Positions 22,527-33,557 of a DNA stretch of 64,000 nucleotides are shown piece after piece (position 1 is the first letter of the stretch; every line of letters begins with the position of its first letter). The position numbers and the translations under genes were made by a program. This stretch comes from Circinella minor (lineage: Eukaryota; Mucoromycota; Mucoromycetes; Mucorales; Lichtheimiaceae): NCBI GenBank assembly GCA_016758965.1, contig JAEPRB010000006.1, forward strand, positions 1-64,000. The letters are read 5' to 3'. Below the pieces are notes generated by a model. It searched no databases and was not told the origin of the DNA. It saw only the letters and a list, made by a program, of their open reading frames with translations.

Positions 22527-24563
22527 TCAAATTAATACGCCTTCTATCACCAGCCGAAGATGAGGAGGTAAAATGTTCCTAATAGCCCATTTTTGATAAG
22601 GAATTGAATGATTAGCGGCAACCTCAAGAAAACGTAATGATTTAATGGTAAAAAGCGTTTTCAAATAATCCACTGTCACTTTAAAACCAATGATTTCCAA
22701 TTCTCAAGTACAGTTGATTGAGCAACGTTTTGTGTAAATGCTTCGAATACGTCGTGGTTGTCATCTTTATATTCAATTGTAAGATTAACCAAACTCTTGA
22801 TTTTAGAAATAGTTAAAAGGATATCGTGATTCAGTCTACTACTCCTAAGCAAACATATTTTTAACTTTATTAACAGTGGTGATGATGATGCCCTAGATGG
22901 TGTTGTTATTCTTGTTGCTGTTCTTGCTGCTGTAATTGTGCTGTTGTCACTTCGTTTCTTAAATATATTCAGGATCTCGTACATTTTATTTGTATCAAAG
23001 TTACAATTCAATAAATCAAGTTCTGTTAAATTCGACACTACGGTAACAGTATCCAAAACATTATTTGAGATTGTGTCTTTAACATTTAGTTTCAAAGATT
23101 GTAAGTTGAGGATCTGTTGGTTGTTGTTGCTGTCCGCTGTTGTTATTATTGCAGGTAGTATAAATTCACTGAGCACAGGAGTATCTGTTGAGGGATCTCC
23201 CAACTCAAGGTAAGTCAGGTTTGGCAGTGGAAATAAATATAAAACACGTGTCCAATTATTCCATTCGCTGCCATTATTACGTCCTGTCTTCTCAAAATAA
23301 ACCAATAGAGAAGATAATGTATGATGGTGATTTTTAATCAACTGTAATACCGAGGATGCTGAAGCGATGTCAAGAATTACTTGAATATGTTTTAATCCAT
23401 TTGTATTATTATCCAATAGATTGTTGTTAAGATTGTCCGACATGTCCATAATTGGGTGATTATCATGTAATTCAAAATGATTTATAGAAAGTGAATTGAT
23501 GTTCTGGCCATGTTTTTGAATTGCTGTATAAATGCTATTATCACAATTTCCAATGGCTAAACGCGAAAGGTATGAAAAATGGCTCAATAGCTTTTGTGTT
23601 TCGATGTTATTCAGTTTGTCTTCTTTACATGTTGACGATAATGTAAGCTCTTTTAACAATGTTTTGTGTTGTGATGTTATTGTAACTGGTATGAATACTG
23701 GGTAATGAGAACTGACAACATATCGTAACGTCATGAGGTTACTGTCAATATTGAGTATATCAGATAAATTTGGAAACTTGGTACCCTGAGCGTCGAATAA
23801 TATATCCAAAGTCGTCAATGTCTTGAAGATAGTATCCAAGACGAAAGGTAACTCGCCATACAAAACAGGGTTTTGAAAAGTCCCTTACTTATTTTTATAT
23901 TAGATACAAGTTAAACGAATAATTAAATATGTATGTTCTTCTTTATTATTACTTACAATAATTAGAATGTCTAATCTTTAATGATTGAATTTTTGAAAAG
24001 TTATTGGTTTGAAAAAGTTCGAATAGTGCTGTTACTCGCGAGTTAATAATATTAAATATTTCAATTTCTTGTACATATTGACAGATTGAAGGTAAAAGCA
24101 TGTGGTATGGTGAGATGACTTTACTGTTGAGCGTAGGTTTTCCAATTGTCATTCGTTTCCAGAATTCAGAATGATTAAGAATAATATTACGCCAAGTTGA
24201 ACATACTCGTGAACAAGGTGTTATTGATTCTTGATCAAAATAAGTACCAATAATATGATTTGAAATCTCGCGTGGAAGTTGACCCAAGATATCCATACGT
24301 TTAGCTTTACGTGATCCTGCTTCTTGTTTTCTTTGACATAATGCTTCATCATTATTGTGTGTTACTGAAACGTGTTTCAGGCCCATGTTAAAAACCTCGA
24401 TTGCTTCCTCTTTATTTCCTTTCTCCTTATAGCAATGATCAGCAAGAAGATATCCTGTAGGGTCTTCTGAATCGAATATTATCATATCCAAGGCGTCTTG
24501 TAACTCATTTTTATATTTTTCTTTTTGTACCCATGTTTCAGCTCGTACCTTGGGTGGTTCCAT
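22527..24563 (-). CDS. F-box protein with N-terminal TPR-like and C-terminal LRR-like regions; 3' frameshift
   Basis: Exon 1 (24563-23957) and exon 2 (from 23883) are separated by a 73-bp intron and join in frame. The N-terminus (residues 15-65, ending EEAIEVFNMGLKHV) looks like a TPR unit; the F-box follows (about residues 93-135: GQLPREISNHIIGTYF ... CSRVCSTWRNIIL). The long remainder has leucine-rich repeats (LTYLELGD, LQSLKLNV, LTELDLLNCNFD). This is a common layout for Mucorales F-box proteins, presumed SCF adaptors. The main frame ends at a TGA at 22676-22678 just after ENWKSLVLK, but a different frame continues immediately with VTVDYLKTLF...SLRFLEVAANH and stops at 22527. One missing base in the TTTTAAA run near 22682-22688 would explain this. 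It is either a recent mutation or a sequencing error. Confidence 0.75.
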
Positions 24564-25605
24564 TTTGTTAAATGTCTTTTTATTTTTGTTTAGATTAACA
24601 AGTTAATTTTAAATAAAAAGAATGTACTTTAATATAAAATAAGGGGGAAGGGGGAGGGAAAGAGAATTTCAAAAATTCTTTCTTCCTTTCACTCTATTTA
24701 TCATATCAATAAAAGCTTTTTTTTTCCAGAATGAATTCCTTTATAATGGTATACCAAGCATGTACAAGTAAATATAACTTTTGTTTTTATTATCATATTG
24801 AATCTCCTCTTATAAGAGTCATTTAATCTGTTAACATTGCCTCTTTTCTCAATCTATCTTTCACACAATTGTTAAAATCTCTGTAACAATCCCCCTTTGT
24901 TTAATTTTTTTTTAGAAAAAAAAAATGGTACTCTTGAAGGGTCTTGAAGGTGTTCGTGTTCATAACATTACTTGGTTTTGAGATTAGTTAACCGCGGTGA
25001 CTAAAAGAAGTTACTCTCCAAGTGCCTATTTCTTTAAGCTGGTATGCAAACCATAGCAGTGTACCCAATAAAGCATCTTACTTCCAAAGGAGCATTGTAA
25101 ATAACTCCTTTTTTTTTTTTGGCAATATTGAAAGCGTATCTCAAAAGATAACCTTTTCACGAAGTATGATATCTTATTTCTTTATTTAGAATCACGAGTA
25201 GATGAAGTATTTAAAGATCAATTTTTCTTTTTACGTAGTTGGAAAAAATAGATAATATGTGCGTACAATGTTGATCCTTTATTCAATGGGAGGTTGGGGA
25301 GTGATGCATGATTTTTATCACGTCTCTCCCATTATTCATATATATATTATCTGACGTAGTCTTTAAAAATTATGTTAAATGTTGAATTATGTACGTATAT
25401 AAAAATAAATATAAATAAACCTGGTATTATATCTTTTGTAGTTTAAATACATAGTAATATAATAATCATTTATATAGTCTAAGTTATATTTTTTATTTTT
25501 ACAAGACTACTGTGGCCTCAAACAAAAAAAAAAATTCTGAGTTTCATCCAGATTTATCTAGGTATCATTTATAAAAAAAAATTACTTTTTATCTTATTTC
25601 TTTAA
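24564..25605. other. Intergenic DNA, no gene seen
   Basis: No coding exon recognised. Contains the second copy of the 26-bp motif found at 14269 (here 24687-24712), followed in both places by poly-T and CAGAA. Confidence 0.4.
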
Positions 25606-25616
25606 CACGCGATTTT

Positions 25617-25684
25617 ACCTTTTGAAATAGCAGTCGATATATTTATGCGTCTCAATATATCGACTACGTACAATTTCAAAAGGT
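25617..25684. repeat. Long near-perfect hairpin inside the F-box pseudogene
   Basis: ACCTTTTGAAAT pairs with ATTTCAAAAGGT, and inside it GTCGATATAT pairs with ATATATCGAC, leaving a short loop. The hairpin overlaps the F-box-homologous codons. Confidence 0.7.
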
Positions 25685-26589
25685 TAGACTTCTGTAAAAT
25701 CCCGTGTTTGGTGTCTCAAACCTCAAGCAGATATTCGCAACGGATTCTGAACGTGGGCAATCAGAGAAGAAACCTCTTTCCAGAACTTTAAAATATAAAG
25801 TATATTATAATGTTCCAAATCATTCAGTCACTTCAAAGACGAATGATTTGGAACTAGCATTGGAACAATTAGAATATACTGTATATCAAGTCCAATCCCA
25901 ATCATCAAGAATACCAATGAACGGAAACGTTCCTCATTTGACAATGGGTCTATTTGTATGTTATAATAAAAAACAATCATACCCTGACTTTTATTTATAT
26001 ATAAATGCATGGATTTCTATAGGAATAGACTCATAACAATATACTTTTGAATATAAAATATTTTTATATATAGGAAAAAATCGATCCTTCTTGGGGAAGA
26101 ATATTAATGAATTTTATCTTCCCCGAAATTTCTTACGAACTCGTACAAAAACGCCCTTTGACCCGCTTCCGTGGCAATAAGAAACAAGTGATGGAAAGCG
26201 AAATAGCACGTCAAACACATATAGCACAGAGATTGAATAGACTAATCGCATTTTCTTTTCCTTTTCTATTTATGATGTTTTACGTAAGACATAAACATCG
26301 ACTATAATAACTCAAGACTTTTTCATGCAGGTATAAATATTTTTTATAAGATGTATGACAAAAATATTTTATACTCAAGAGTTGATAATATAAAAACATA
26401 TAAAATGTAACATACATATTAGATTTCTTCGGATGCTCTTCTCGCACAATCTTCAATATAATACTTATTTGCGGCAGTAATTGCTTAAGAACCATCCGTG
26501 TTCAAGACCAATCGGCAGAAGACTATTTACAAGGCATATTACGTAATTTGCACCAATGTAAAAAAAAAATACAAACAGTAGTAGTCGAA

Positions 26590-26742
26590 AGAGCTCTGGG
26601 ATATGATGACTTTCCAGATATGTCATCATTTCCAACAAACAGAGCTCTGGGATATGATGACCTTCCAGATATGTCATCATTTCCAACAAACAGAGCTCTG
26701 GGATATGATGACCTTCCGGATATGTCATCATTTCCAACAAAC
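26590..26742 (+). repeat. 51-bp tandem repeat, three copies (17 codons each)
   Basis: Three consecutive, almost identical units start AGAGCTCTGGGATATGATGA and encode RALGYDDFPDMSSFPTN or its L variant. The intact paralogue has one unit (RALGYDNIPDVSSYPRN). The unit length is a multiple of three, so the expansion kept the frame. Confidence 0.95.
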
Positions 26743-26859
26743 AAAACTCTTCGTTATTTTTGTATAAATCATTTCCAAGGAACAAGAGAAAAAAGACAAC
26801 AACTTTATCGATTTATAAACAACAATTTTATAGCAGTCCGTCAGATCCAAATCAATTAA

Positions 26860-29800
26860 CAATCGGTACGTTTTAAGAATACAACTGATTATTTACTTAT
26901 ATACTTTTTTTCATGGAGAGTAGAAGAGAGAAATACATCAAGACACAAAGTGATTTAATCATTGTTTAATTTTGAAGACTTAAACTCGAAGGACTTATAA
27001 CACATTTTCTTTTTCTTTTTTGTAATATATAGCTTACCATTTCATTTACTTTACTCGTATTTGCTTACCACTTCTTTGTTCTTCTTTGCTTAAAACATAT
27101 TTATATATATATACCCATCACTTATTGCTATTCTATTTATTCTTATCCTTTTGCTATTTTTATTTTTATCCTTTTGCTATTTTTATTCTTCTTTTTGCTA
27201 TTCCTATCAATCCCTTTGCTATTCTTATTCTTATCGTCAAATTATCCTGTATTATTTTTAATTCTGTATATATTTATCAAAGAAATTCTTGCTCATAACA
27301 TATTTTTTTTAATTGATGTCAAAATTAATCGTAATATTTTTATTTAAAAAAATGATTTAAAATGATTTGAGTGTGTACAGTATTTTATATGTAAAGAGAC
27401 GCAATGACACCTGAACACCATAGAGCCTAATACTATTTATATAATGTTACCATGAACATATAAAAAAAAGTGAGTACTGTAGGCCTATATTTTAAGGGAA
27501 AAAAACAGAGCGTGGATCAAAAGAATACTATTCTTTTAAGAAATATATAATATATATAATACATATTATACATATTATACATAAGCAAATTACGAATTAT
27601 GTAAATTTTATCCTGCGTACGTATCTTCGGTTGAACAGCCTATTTTTTAAGATTATGTGCAATTCATATAGTAACATCCGAGTTCGTACTCTAGTACAAG
27701 AAGGTATAAGTGAATAAATAAATGTGGAGATAGTTTGTGTAACCCAATTGCATAAAGTACAGTACATATCTTTAATTCATTTTACCATTAACAAGTTGCC
27801 AAGTCAAGCAAAGCAATTTATCTCAATTTTAAATTAAAAAAAAAACTTACTAAAAGCCTTTCAATTACTGAAGCTAAAAGTAAACAGATGCTCACTTTAC
27901 TTTTTATTACACCTCTTCGGTTAATATATCCAGCTTATTGTTAAGAAAAGTTAGGTTAATGTTTCTGATTTCAATTGTTTGCTTTATGTTATGAAAAAAA
28001 AAGATACGTAGTCTAAATATACGTTTCTTGATCTGTATATCATAAATCTATACTACTACTTTAACTCGAGTCATTCTTCAACATATACTGTAAAAAAGCA
28101 TTTATGTAAAAATGGTATAAATTAATTCATGGTATTCATAGGTAGATTATTATTTAATGAATAACTTTTATATGTTTTTTGCTCTAAAGTAATTATTATG
28201 TCAGATGTATCTTGTGTGAGTAAAGAACTTTTTATGTTGAATAAATGTTCATACTATTAAAGTATATAATGTACGTATCTTACAATTCTAAAATTATATA
28301 AATATATGTAATTGGTCATTAATAATCCTTTAATAGGTATTTACTCGCATATAACACTTAATAATAAGAAATTACCCATATTAATTTTATTTCCGCGCAC
28401 TGAAAGTAATTGCATTCAATGCTTATATATACATATATATTACATTGAAAAATAGAAATGTTAGAAATGAGCAGGAAGGTATACTAGATAAGTGAAAGGA
28501 ATGAATGGAAAGAAAGAAAATTCAAATCATCGGTTTCCCGCTTTCAAAATTAAATATTTTTGCTTCCAATAATTCTGAGCTTTCCTATAATTCCTCCGTT
28601 CCCCAAATCTAATAATTTCCAATGTTTATTACATTTTTATTGTGACACACATTTTCCATCCTTCCCTTCATCCCCCCCCAAAAAAAAATCATATAACTAA
28701 ACCTTTATTCATAATAACAAAAATATTATTTAGTTTTCAAATCATTTAATTTTACTGTATATATTTCACTGGAAAATAAGTTGAAGAAAAGAGGAAAGCT
28801 TATAGAACGTGTCTTGATGAGATTTTAAACATTTTGTTACTGTATGAAGCTTTAATTTCATGTCAGTTTTCTTTTTACTCCAACAAAAAAAAAATATGTT
28901 ATCCTAATGACTTTTTTCGTTCTCTCTCTCAATATCTAGATTTTTTTGATTTACGTAATAAATTTTAGCTGTGTTATTGAATATTGCATCTTGAATATAT
29001 ATTGTCTAAATGAAGTTTGATATCTACTATATTTGTTATATATATTTGATATTATAAGAGAATGGGTATTATATGCATATTTTATGTACGTATGACTCAG
29101 AACATCCTACAATAACTGTAGATACTATATATTGATACATACTTATCCATTTCGTTAATAAAAAGTTTTATTCCTTAAAATAATTAACAGTGGGTCAATT
29201 GTAATTTTTATAGTAGAAGCGTTTTTTCGGCATTGTATAAAAAACTAAAGTCAAGTTTATGCAAAGTAAACAGTAAAAAAAAAAAGTCGTGTTTCCTTGC
29301 ATAAAACTTTTGAATACTGTCATGTCTCAGCGATGCATGAAATTTTTTATCTTTTAGTTGTTACGTACGTAGATTTCTTTATGTGTACATAATTCGCTTC
29401 AGCGGTATTATTTACATGTACATCATATAAGTGCTGCTGCATGAATCAAATGGGTCATTATATTGCCTGACTATTTTATTGACATAAAGTTAAATTTATC
29501 ACCCGTTATTCGTTCATGTCCTTTCAAATGAAACGAAAAAAAAAAAAAAAAAAGAAGAAAGAAACTGGATCTTGAAGAGAGTACGTATGTTGAATTTTGT
29601 AGTAGTAACTTACTTAGCTTAGATATTATTGAACTAAAAATTTATATAGATTGATAAGATAGTTTAAGTTCAAAATTTTAGTTCAAATAAGTAAAACAAA
29701 CAAAATGATAGTTTTTACGTAGACTGTGATAAAATTGGGTTAGATCCGTCATTTCACCGAGCAAAAAACAACATCCATTCATTTCAAGCTTTATTTGGTA

Positions 29801-30440
29801 AAAGATCATAAAAAAAAATCTGTCAAAACATTTGTTCATTGTCTTATCTTTTGAAACAGAGAAATACTTTCTTTTTTTTTTATAGTGCACTCTATGATGA
29901 TGCATTTAGGGAGAGAAGAAAACGTATTTCGAATCGATTATTATATTACATATAAATTAGATAAATTGAGTTTCACTAAATATGTTTTAGAAGGCAAAAA
30001 AAAAAAAAAAAAAAAATCCGCACCTACTAAAAATTAATGGATCCAAGTCTAAATAACAATAAATGGTGTCCTTCTTCCTCCTAAAAAAAAGCCTAGGCAA
30101 ACAGGTATCCATAACACAATGTTCTCTTGTTGTTAATAAAAGTTTTTTTTTTGTTTAATAACATATAAGCAAGTATCGGTCACAGAAAATAAAAGACCCC
30201 CCCTCCCCCCCAAATTCTCGAAAAGATAAAAAGATACTCAGGAAAGAAGAAAAAAAAAAAGTTCGTGTGTAACAACCCTGGCGCTTTTATACTTTTCTGT
30301 TTGCATCTAGGCTTTTTTTTTTTTTTTTTGCCCCTTCAGTTTCTTTCTTTCCCTTATCCACATACCCTTTTTTTTTTCTACTTTCTTCTTATATATATAT
30401 ATATATACATTTTTTTTTCTAAAAAAAAAAAAAAAAAGAT
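26860..30440. other. Long gene-poor AT-rich stretch
   Basis: About 3.6 kb in which I could not assemble any exon, RNA gene or repeat with defined ends. It contains many TACGTA palindromes and short microsatellites. The right end (30300-30440) has poly-T and (TA)n tracts and forms the upstream region of the O-fucosyltransferase-like gene. Confidence 0.45.
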
Positions 30441-32081
30441 ATGCTTCAATTTGCATATAAAAACCGACTAGGTCCAAGTAGTAAAATGAGACAGTTTAAA
30501 AATAAATCCTATTCGTTTTCTTCCTATTTGTTGTCACACAGGATAATCCGGCTCATACTTGGTTCCATATTATTCTTGACTTTTCTATCATTTCTTTTTA
30601 GTTTATCAGGAATCGTTATTGATTCCGAAAAAAATGAACAACGATTAACAACACTACCACCGACATTATACAAAGGAGGATCTAAAGATAAAGTTGCAGG
30701 ATCGCAACAACAAGAACAACACTATTTGGCTTACTTGCCTCATTCCGGTTTATCCAACCAACGAATAGAATTCGCTAATGCATTATTACTTGCCGCTATG
30801 CTAGGACGCACACTTATTCTTCCTCCTGCTTTTTTGGGAACTGTTATCGGATGGATGGAAAAAGAACAAATTTATGATCATTTGGGATGGTTAACGAACG
30901 CAAGTGTACCCTTTGAACGTATCTGTCGGTCAGCCACACCGGGTGATTTGGCGACCTATGTACGTCGAAGTCGGTGCGGAGAATATCGTCGATTTGGCGT
31001 CATTCCATGGACAGAATTGCATGACATTGAATCGCTTACTCAATATGTAGATATTCGTTTCCAAGAAATGGTTTCTCTTCCACAATTACAACACGATCTC
31101 GGTATAGATGAAAGTGATACCTATGTACACACAGATCAACATTTATATGATTGGCGACTCTATGAAGATTTATCTGTGGCGCGTAAATTATTGAAAACTG
31201 GTACAAATTATTTCGATTCATTTGCTGGACGACGGTATTATAAAGTATATACAATTAAGCACTGGCAACGTCGATCTGAACGGTTATTACAATTGGGTGG
31301 AATTTTTGGAAGCACACGATTCCATTTGATTAATCCTGAGCATATTGCACTTCGTGACAAGATTGCAAGTGTATTACATTTTCGACGAGATACACATATT
31401 GGTGAAACGGCTCAAAATATTGTCAATTATTTGGGTGGAATTGGATCTTTTGTGGGTGTTCATTTTCGAACGGGTGATAAACCATTTAAGCATCAATTAC
31501 CAAAAAACATGGTTTTATTTGCTCAAGGAATGGCAGAATTAACAGGGGCATCAGAAATGCCAAAGGAAGAGGATATTTTGACTGCGATAGAGAAACAACA
31601 AAATATAACCAATAACAATCATGCTGGTTTGGGGTATGAAAAAAAAGAAGATGTGATTTCATTAGAAGATGAAGAAAAAAAGAGAGTATTCTTATTACCA
31701 CCCACTGAAGGATTACATCTGCCGCCTTGGTCAACTGTATGTCGAAATGTACCAACGACAAAGGATATACCTATTACAAGTGGATTTCGTACAGTAATTT
31801 ATATTGCTACAGATCAACGGGAACCACGATCACCTACTAGTAAATTATTACCTTGGTTTGATATGTTTCCTTGTACTGTCACTTTGGATGATTTACCGGA
31901 TTATTTATTTGAACCTCTTGATCACGTACATGATATGATTGTTCCTGATAAACCTCTTAAATCATTCTTGATACCTATTGTGGATGCTATGGTTGCTGCT
32001 CATGCACAAGAAGTTTTTACTACCCCTCGTTCAACTTATTCCAAATTCATTAATGAAATGAATCAAGCTTGGGTACATTAA
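30441..32081 (+). CDS. GDP-fucose protein O-fucosyltransferase-like membrane protein
   Basis: An intronless gene of 546 residues. Near the N-terminus (about residues 36-58) lies a single hydrophobic segment, LILGSILFLTFLSFLF, after a basic stretch, which predicts a type II Golgi or ER membrane protein. The lumenal part carries HSGLSNQRIEFANALLLAAM and LGRTLILPP, the donor-binding region of the O-fucosyltransferase fold (PF10250 type), and FVGVHFRTGD, matching the 'H.R.GD' motif that contacts GDP-fucose. A later VIYIATDQ matches the 'ATD' block of the same fold. Fungal members are poorly characterised, so the sugar and acceptor are unknown. An alternative start at codon 16 (30486) would lose 15 residues. 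No introns are present, unlike most neighbours. Confidence 0.85.
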   Translation: MLQFAYKNRLGPSSKMRQFKNKSYSFSSYLLSHRIIRLILGSILFLTFLSFLFSLSGIVIDSEKNEQRLTTLPPTLYKGGSKDKVAGSQQQEQHYLAYLPHSGLSNQRIEFANALLLAAMLGRTLILPPAFLGTVIGWMEKEQIYDHLGWLTNASVPFERICRSATPGDLATYVRRSRCGEYRRFGVIPWTELHDIESLTQYVDIRFQEMVSLPQLQHDLGIDESDTYVHTDQHLYDWRLYEDLSVARKLLKTGTNYFDSFAGRRYYKVYTIKHWQRRSERLLQLGGIFGSTRFHLINPEHIALRDKIASVLHFRRDTHIGETAQNIVNYLGGIGSFVGVHFRTGDKPFKHQLPKNMVLFAQGMAELTGASEMPKEEDILTAIEKQQNITNNNHAGLGYEKKEDVISLEDEEKKRVFLLPPTEGLHLPPWSTVCRNVPTTKDIPITSGFRTVIYIATDQREPRSPTSKLLPWFDMFPCTVTLDDLPDYLFEPLDHVHDMIVPDKPLKSFLIPIVDAMVAAHAQEVFTTPRSTYSKFINEMNQAWVH

Positions 32082-32653
32082 AAGAAAAGAATTTTTTTTT
32101 TCTTTCCCTTGCTCTCCTATTCTCTCTCTCTCTCTTTTTTTTTTTTTATTCCTCCTCTTTTGTATTTCCATTAAATGTTTTTTTTTCGCACATAATCTAA
32201 TCCCTTTTCTGTAAAGCCTTCTTTGACCCTCAACTTTTTTTTTTCTTTCCACATATAATTTGTAGATAATACGTCATGTAAAACCCTCCCATCCTTGCAC
32301 CATTATTAATATTCATAATAATATTTGATAGAATTGTATTTTTTTTTGTCATATGTATAATCACTCAATACGTATATATATATATATATTAGAAAAAAAT
32401 AGAATGCGTTTTCTTTACTATCCATGGGTCATATTATCAAGTGTATGTATTTATCAATAACACTTTATAATTAGTGAATAAGAAAGAATAATGATGGATT
32501 GAAAAAAAAAAAGGAGAAGTACGTAGTATGCACAAGGGTTATAGATTTTGGGATATCTTCCCAATAATAATTATAAAATATACAAGGAAAAATTACCATC
32601 CGTTTTTTTTTTCTTTTTTCTTTTTTCCTTTATCTCTTCCTATTTTTTTTTGT
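32082..32653. other. Intergenic region between convergent genes
   Basis: 3' ends of the O-fucosyltransferase-like gene (+) and the Erv14 gene (-) face each other. Poly-T tracts and a (TA)n run are present; no gene seen. Confidence 0.4.
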
Positions 32654-33557
32654 TTATGCGTCAGCAGCAATTAAGGCAACAATCATTCGATAAAGATAAT
32701 AGAAGAAACACTAATCATATAAAATATTATTTTAATAAGTCCCTTATAATGTCTTTTTTTTTTAGATGAATCATTTTATAATCAAACTTACACAAAGATA
32801 AAAGGCAAGTTTAATAAAACATTCCTTTTTATGTACATTCAATGTTCGAAAGATTTCAGTTGCATCATACATATGATGATTACTCGTTACCCTATTATTT
32901 TTATATATCGTATATCAGGAATCAAATTCGATTGTTTTTGTTGTCTTTTTGTATACCTCGTCTCCTTCAATCCTTTCCTTTTTTTTTTTTTTTATCCAGT
33001 CATAATATATAATACTTACTTGCGTATATTGAAAGCAACTAATGGCAAATTTAATATCATTGAAAACCAACTTCCATTAATCAAAAACATGAAAAACAAG
33101 AAAGCATGAGCACCCATTTCAGGAAGAACAAACTAAAAAAAAAAAAAAAAAAATACAACATATACCCATATTTTAATTATCTCGTACTCAATTGGATTGT
33201 CAAACTACTTGTTCTTTTGATCACACCCTCCCCCCCCCCCTTATCTTAAAAAAAATAAACTCATTTTACCTGATTTAACTTGTTACATAAATCGATTGGG
33301 TTAATATAGTCACATTCTAAATCAGAAAACATAATAACCTATAAAAAAAAACACACACCATTTTTTTTTTTTTCAAAGTTAAGGTAGTATAATATTTTTT
33401 TTCCCCAATGGTGTACGCCAAAATGTATATGGGAATCTCAGTTCCTCCATATATAATTATGTATTTAAAAAAAAAAGGATACGAAAAAGACCATCAAAAA
33501 CAACAGCAAGGCTGCCATTATGACAGAAAATAAAAACAATAAGGCTTCACCGGGCAT
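32654..33557 (-). CDS. ERV14: Erv14/cornichon ER cargo receptor
   Basis: Five small exons (33557-33483, 33338-33270, 33132-33020, 32891-32792, 32710-32654) join in frame to 137 residues, the usual length for this family. The protein reads MPGEALLFLFSVIMAALLLF, then IMFSDLECDYINPIDLCNKL, FVLPEMGAHAFLFFMFLING, DATEIFRTLNVHKKECFIKL and FFYYLYRMIVALI. The 'DLE.DYINPIDLC..LN' and 'LPE...H......L' blocks are hallmarks of cornichon proteins. Erv14 is a small ER membrane protein that loads transmembrane cargo into COPII vesicles. None of its exons is long enough to stand out as a reading frame, so the gene is easily missed. All introns are GT-AG. Exon 4's acceptor (ATAATAG) was chosen because it preserves frame. 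Confidence 0.93.

Larger units (their letters stand above)
25612..26859 (+). pseudogene. F-box-like pseudogene, paralogue of the 18.6-19.4 kb gene
   Basis: Homologous blocks appear in the order of the intact gene but in different frames: an F-box-like segment (25612-25788: ILPFEIAVDIFMRL ... CLVSQTSSRYSQRIL) without a start codon and with a stop two codons upstream; a segment from 25704 in another frame that reaches a GTATGT donor at 25956; an exon from 26074 (IDPSWGRILMNFIFPEISYE); and the last exon from 26423 to 26859 (TIFNIILICGSNCL ... CINHFQGTREKRQQLYRF). Compared with the intact copy there is a one-base shift near 26284 (FYV|DINIDY), which breaks the join to the last exon. The last exon also carries an expanded 51-bp tandem repeat. 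Confidence 0.75.

Noticed and set aside
27086..27298. Hydrophobic plus-strand frame
   Set aside because: Produced by a TTTTGCTAT-type low-complexity repeat; no start context or homology and no neighbouring exons.
30265..30471. Separate small gene upstream of the O-fucosyltransferase-like protein
   Set aside because: The frame translates poly-T and (TA)n tracts of the promoter and overlaps the true start.
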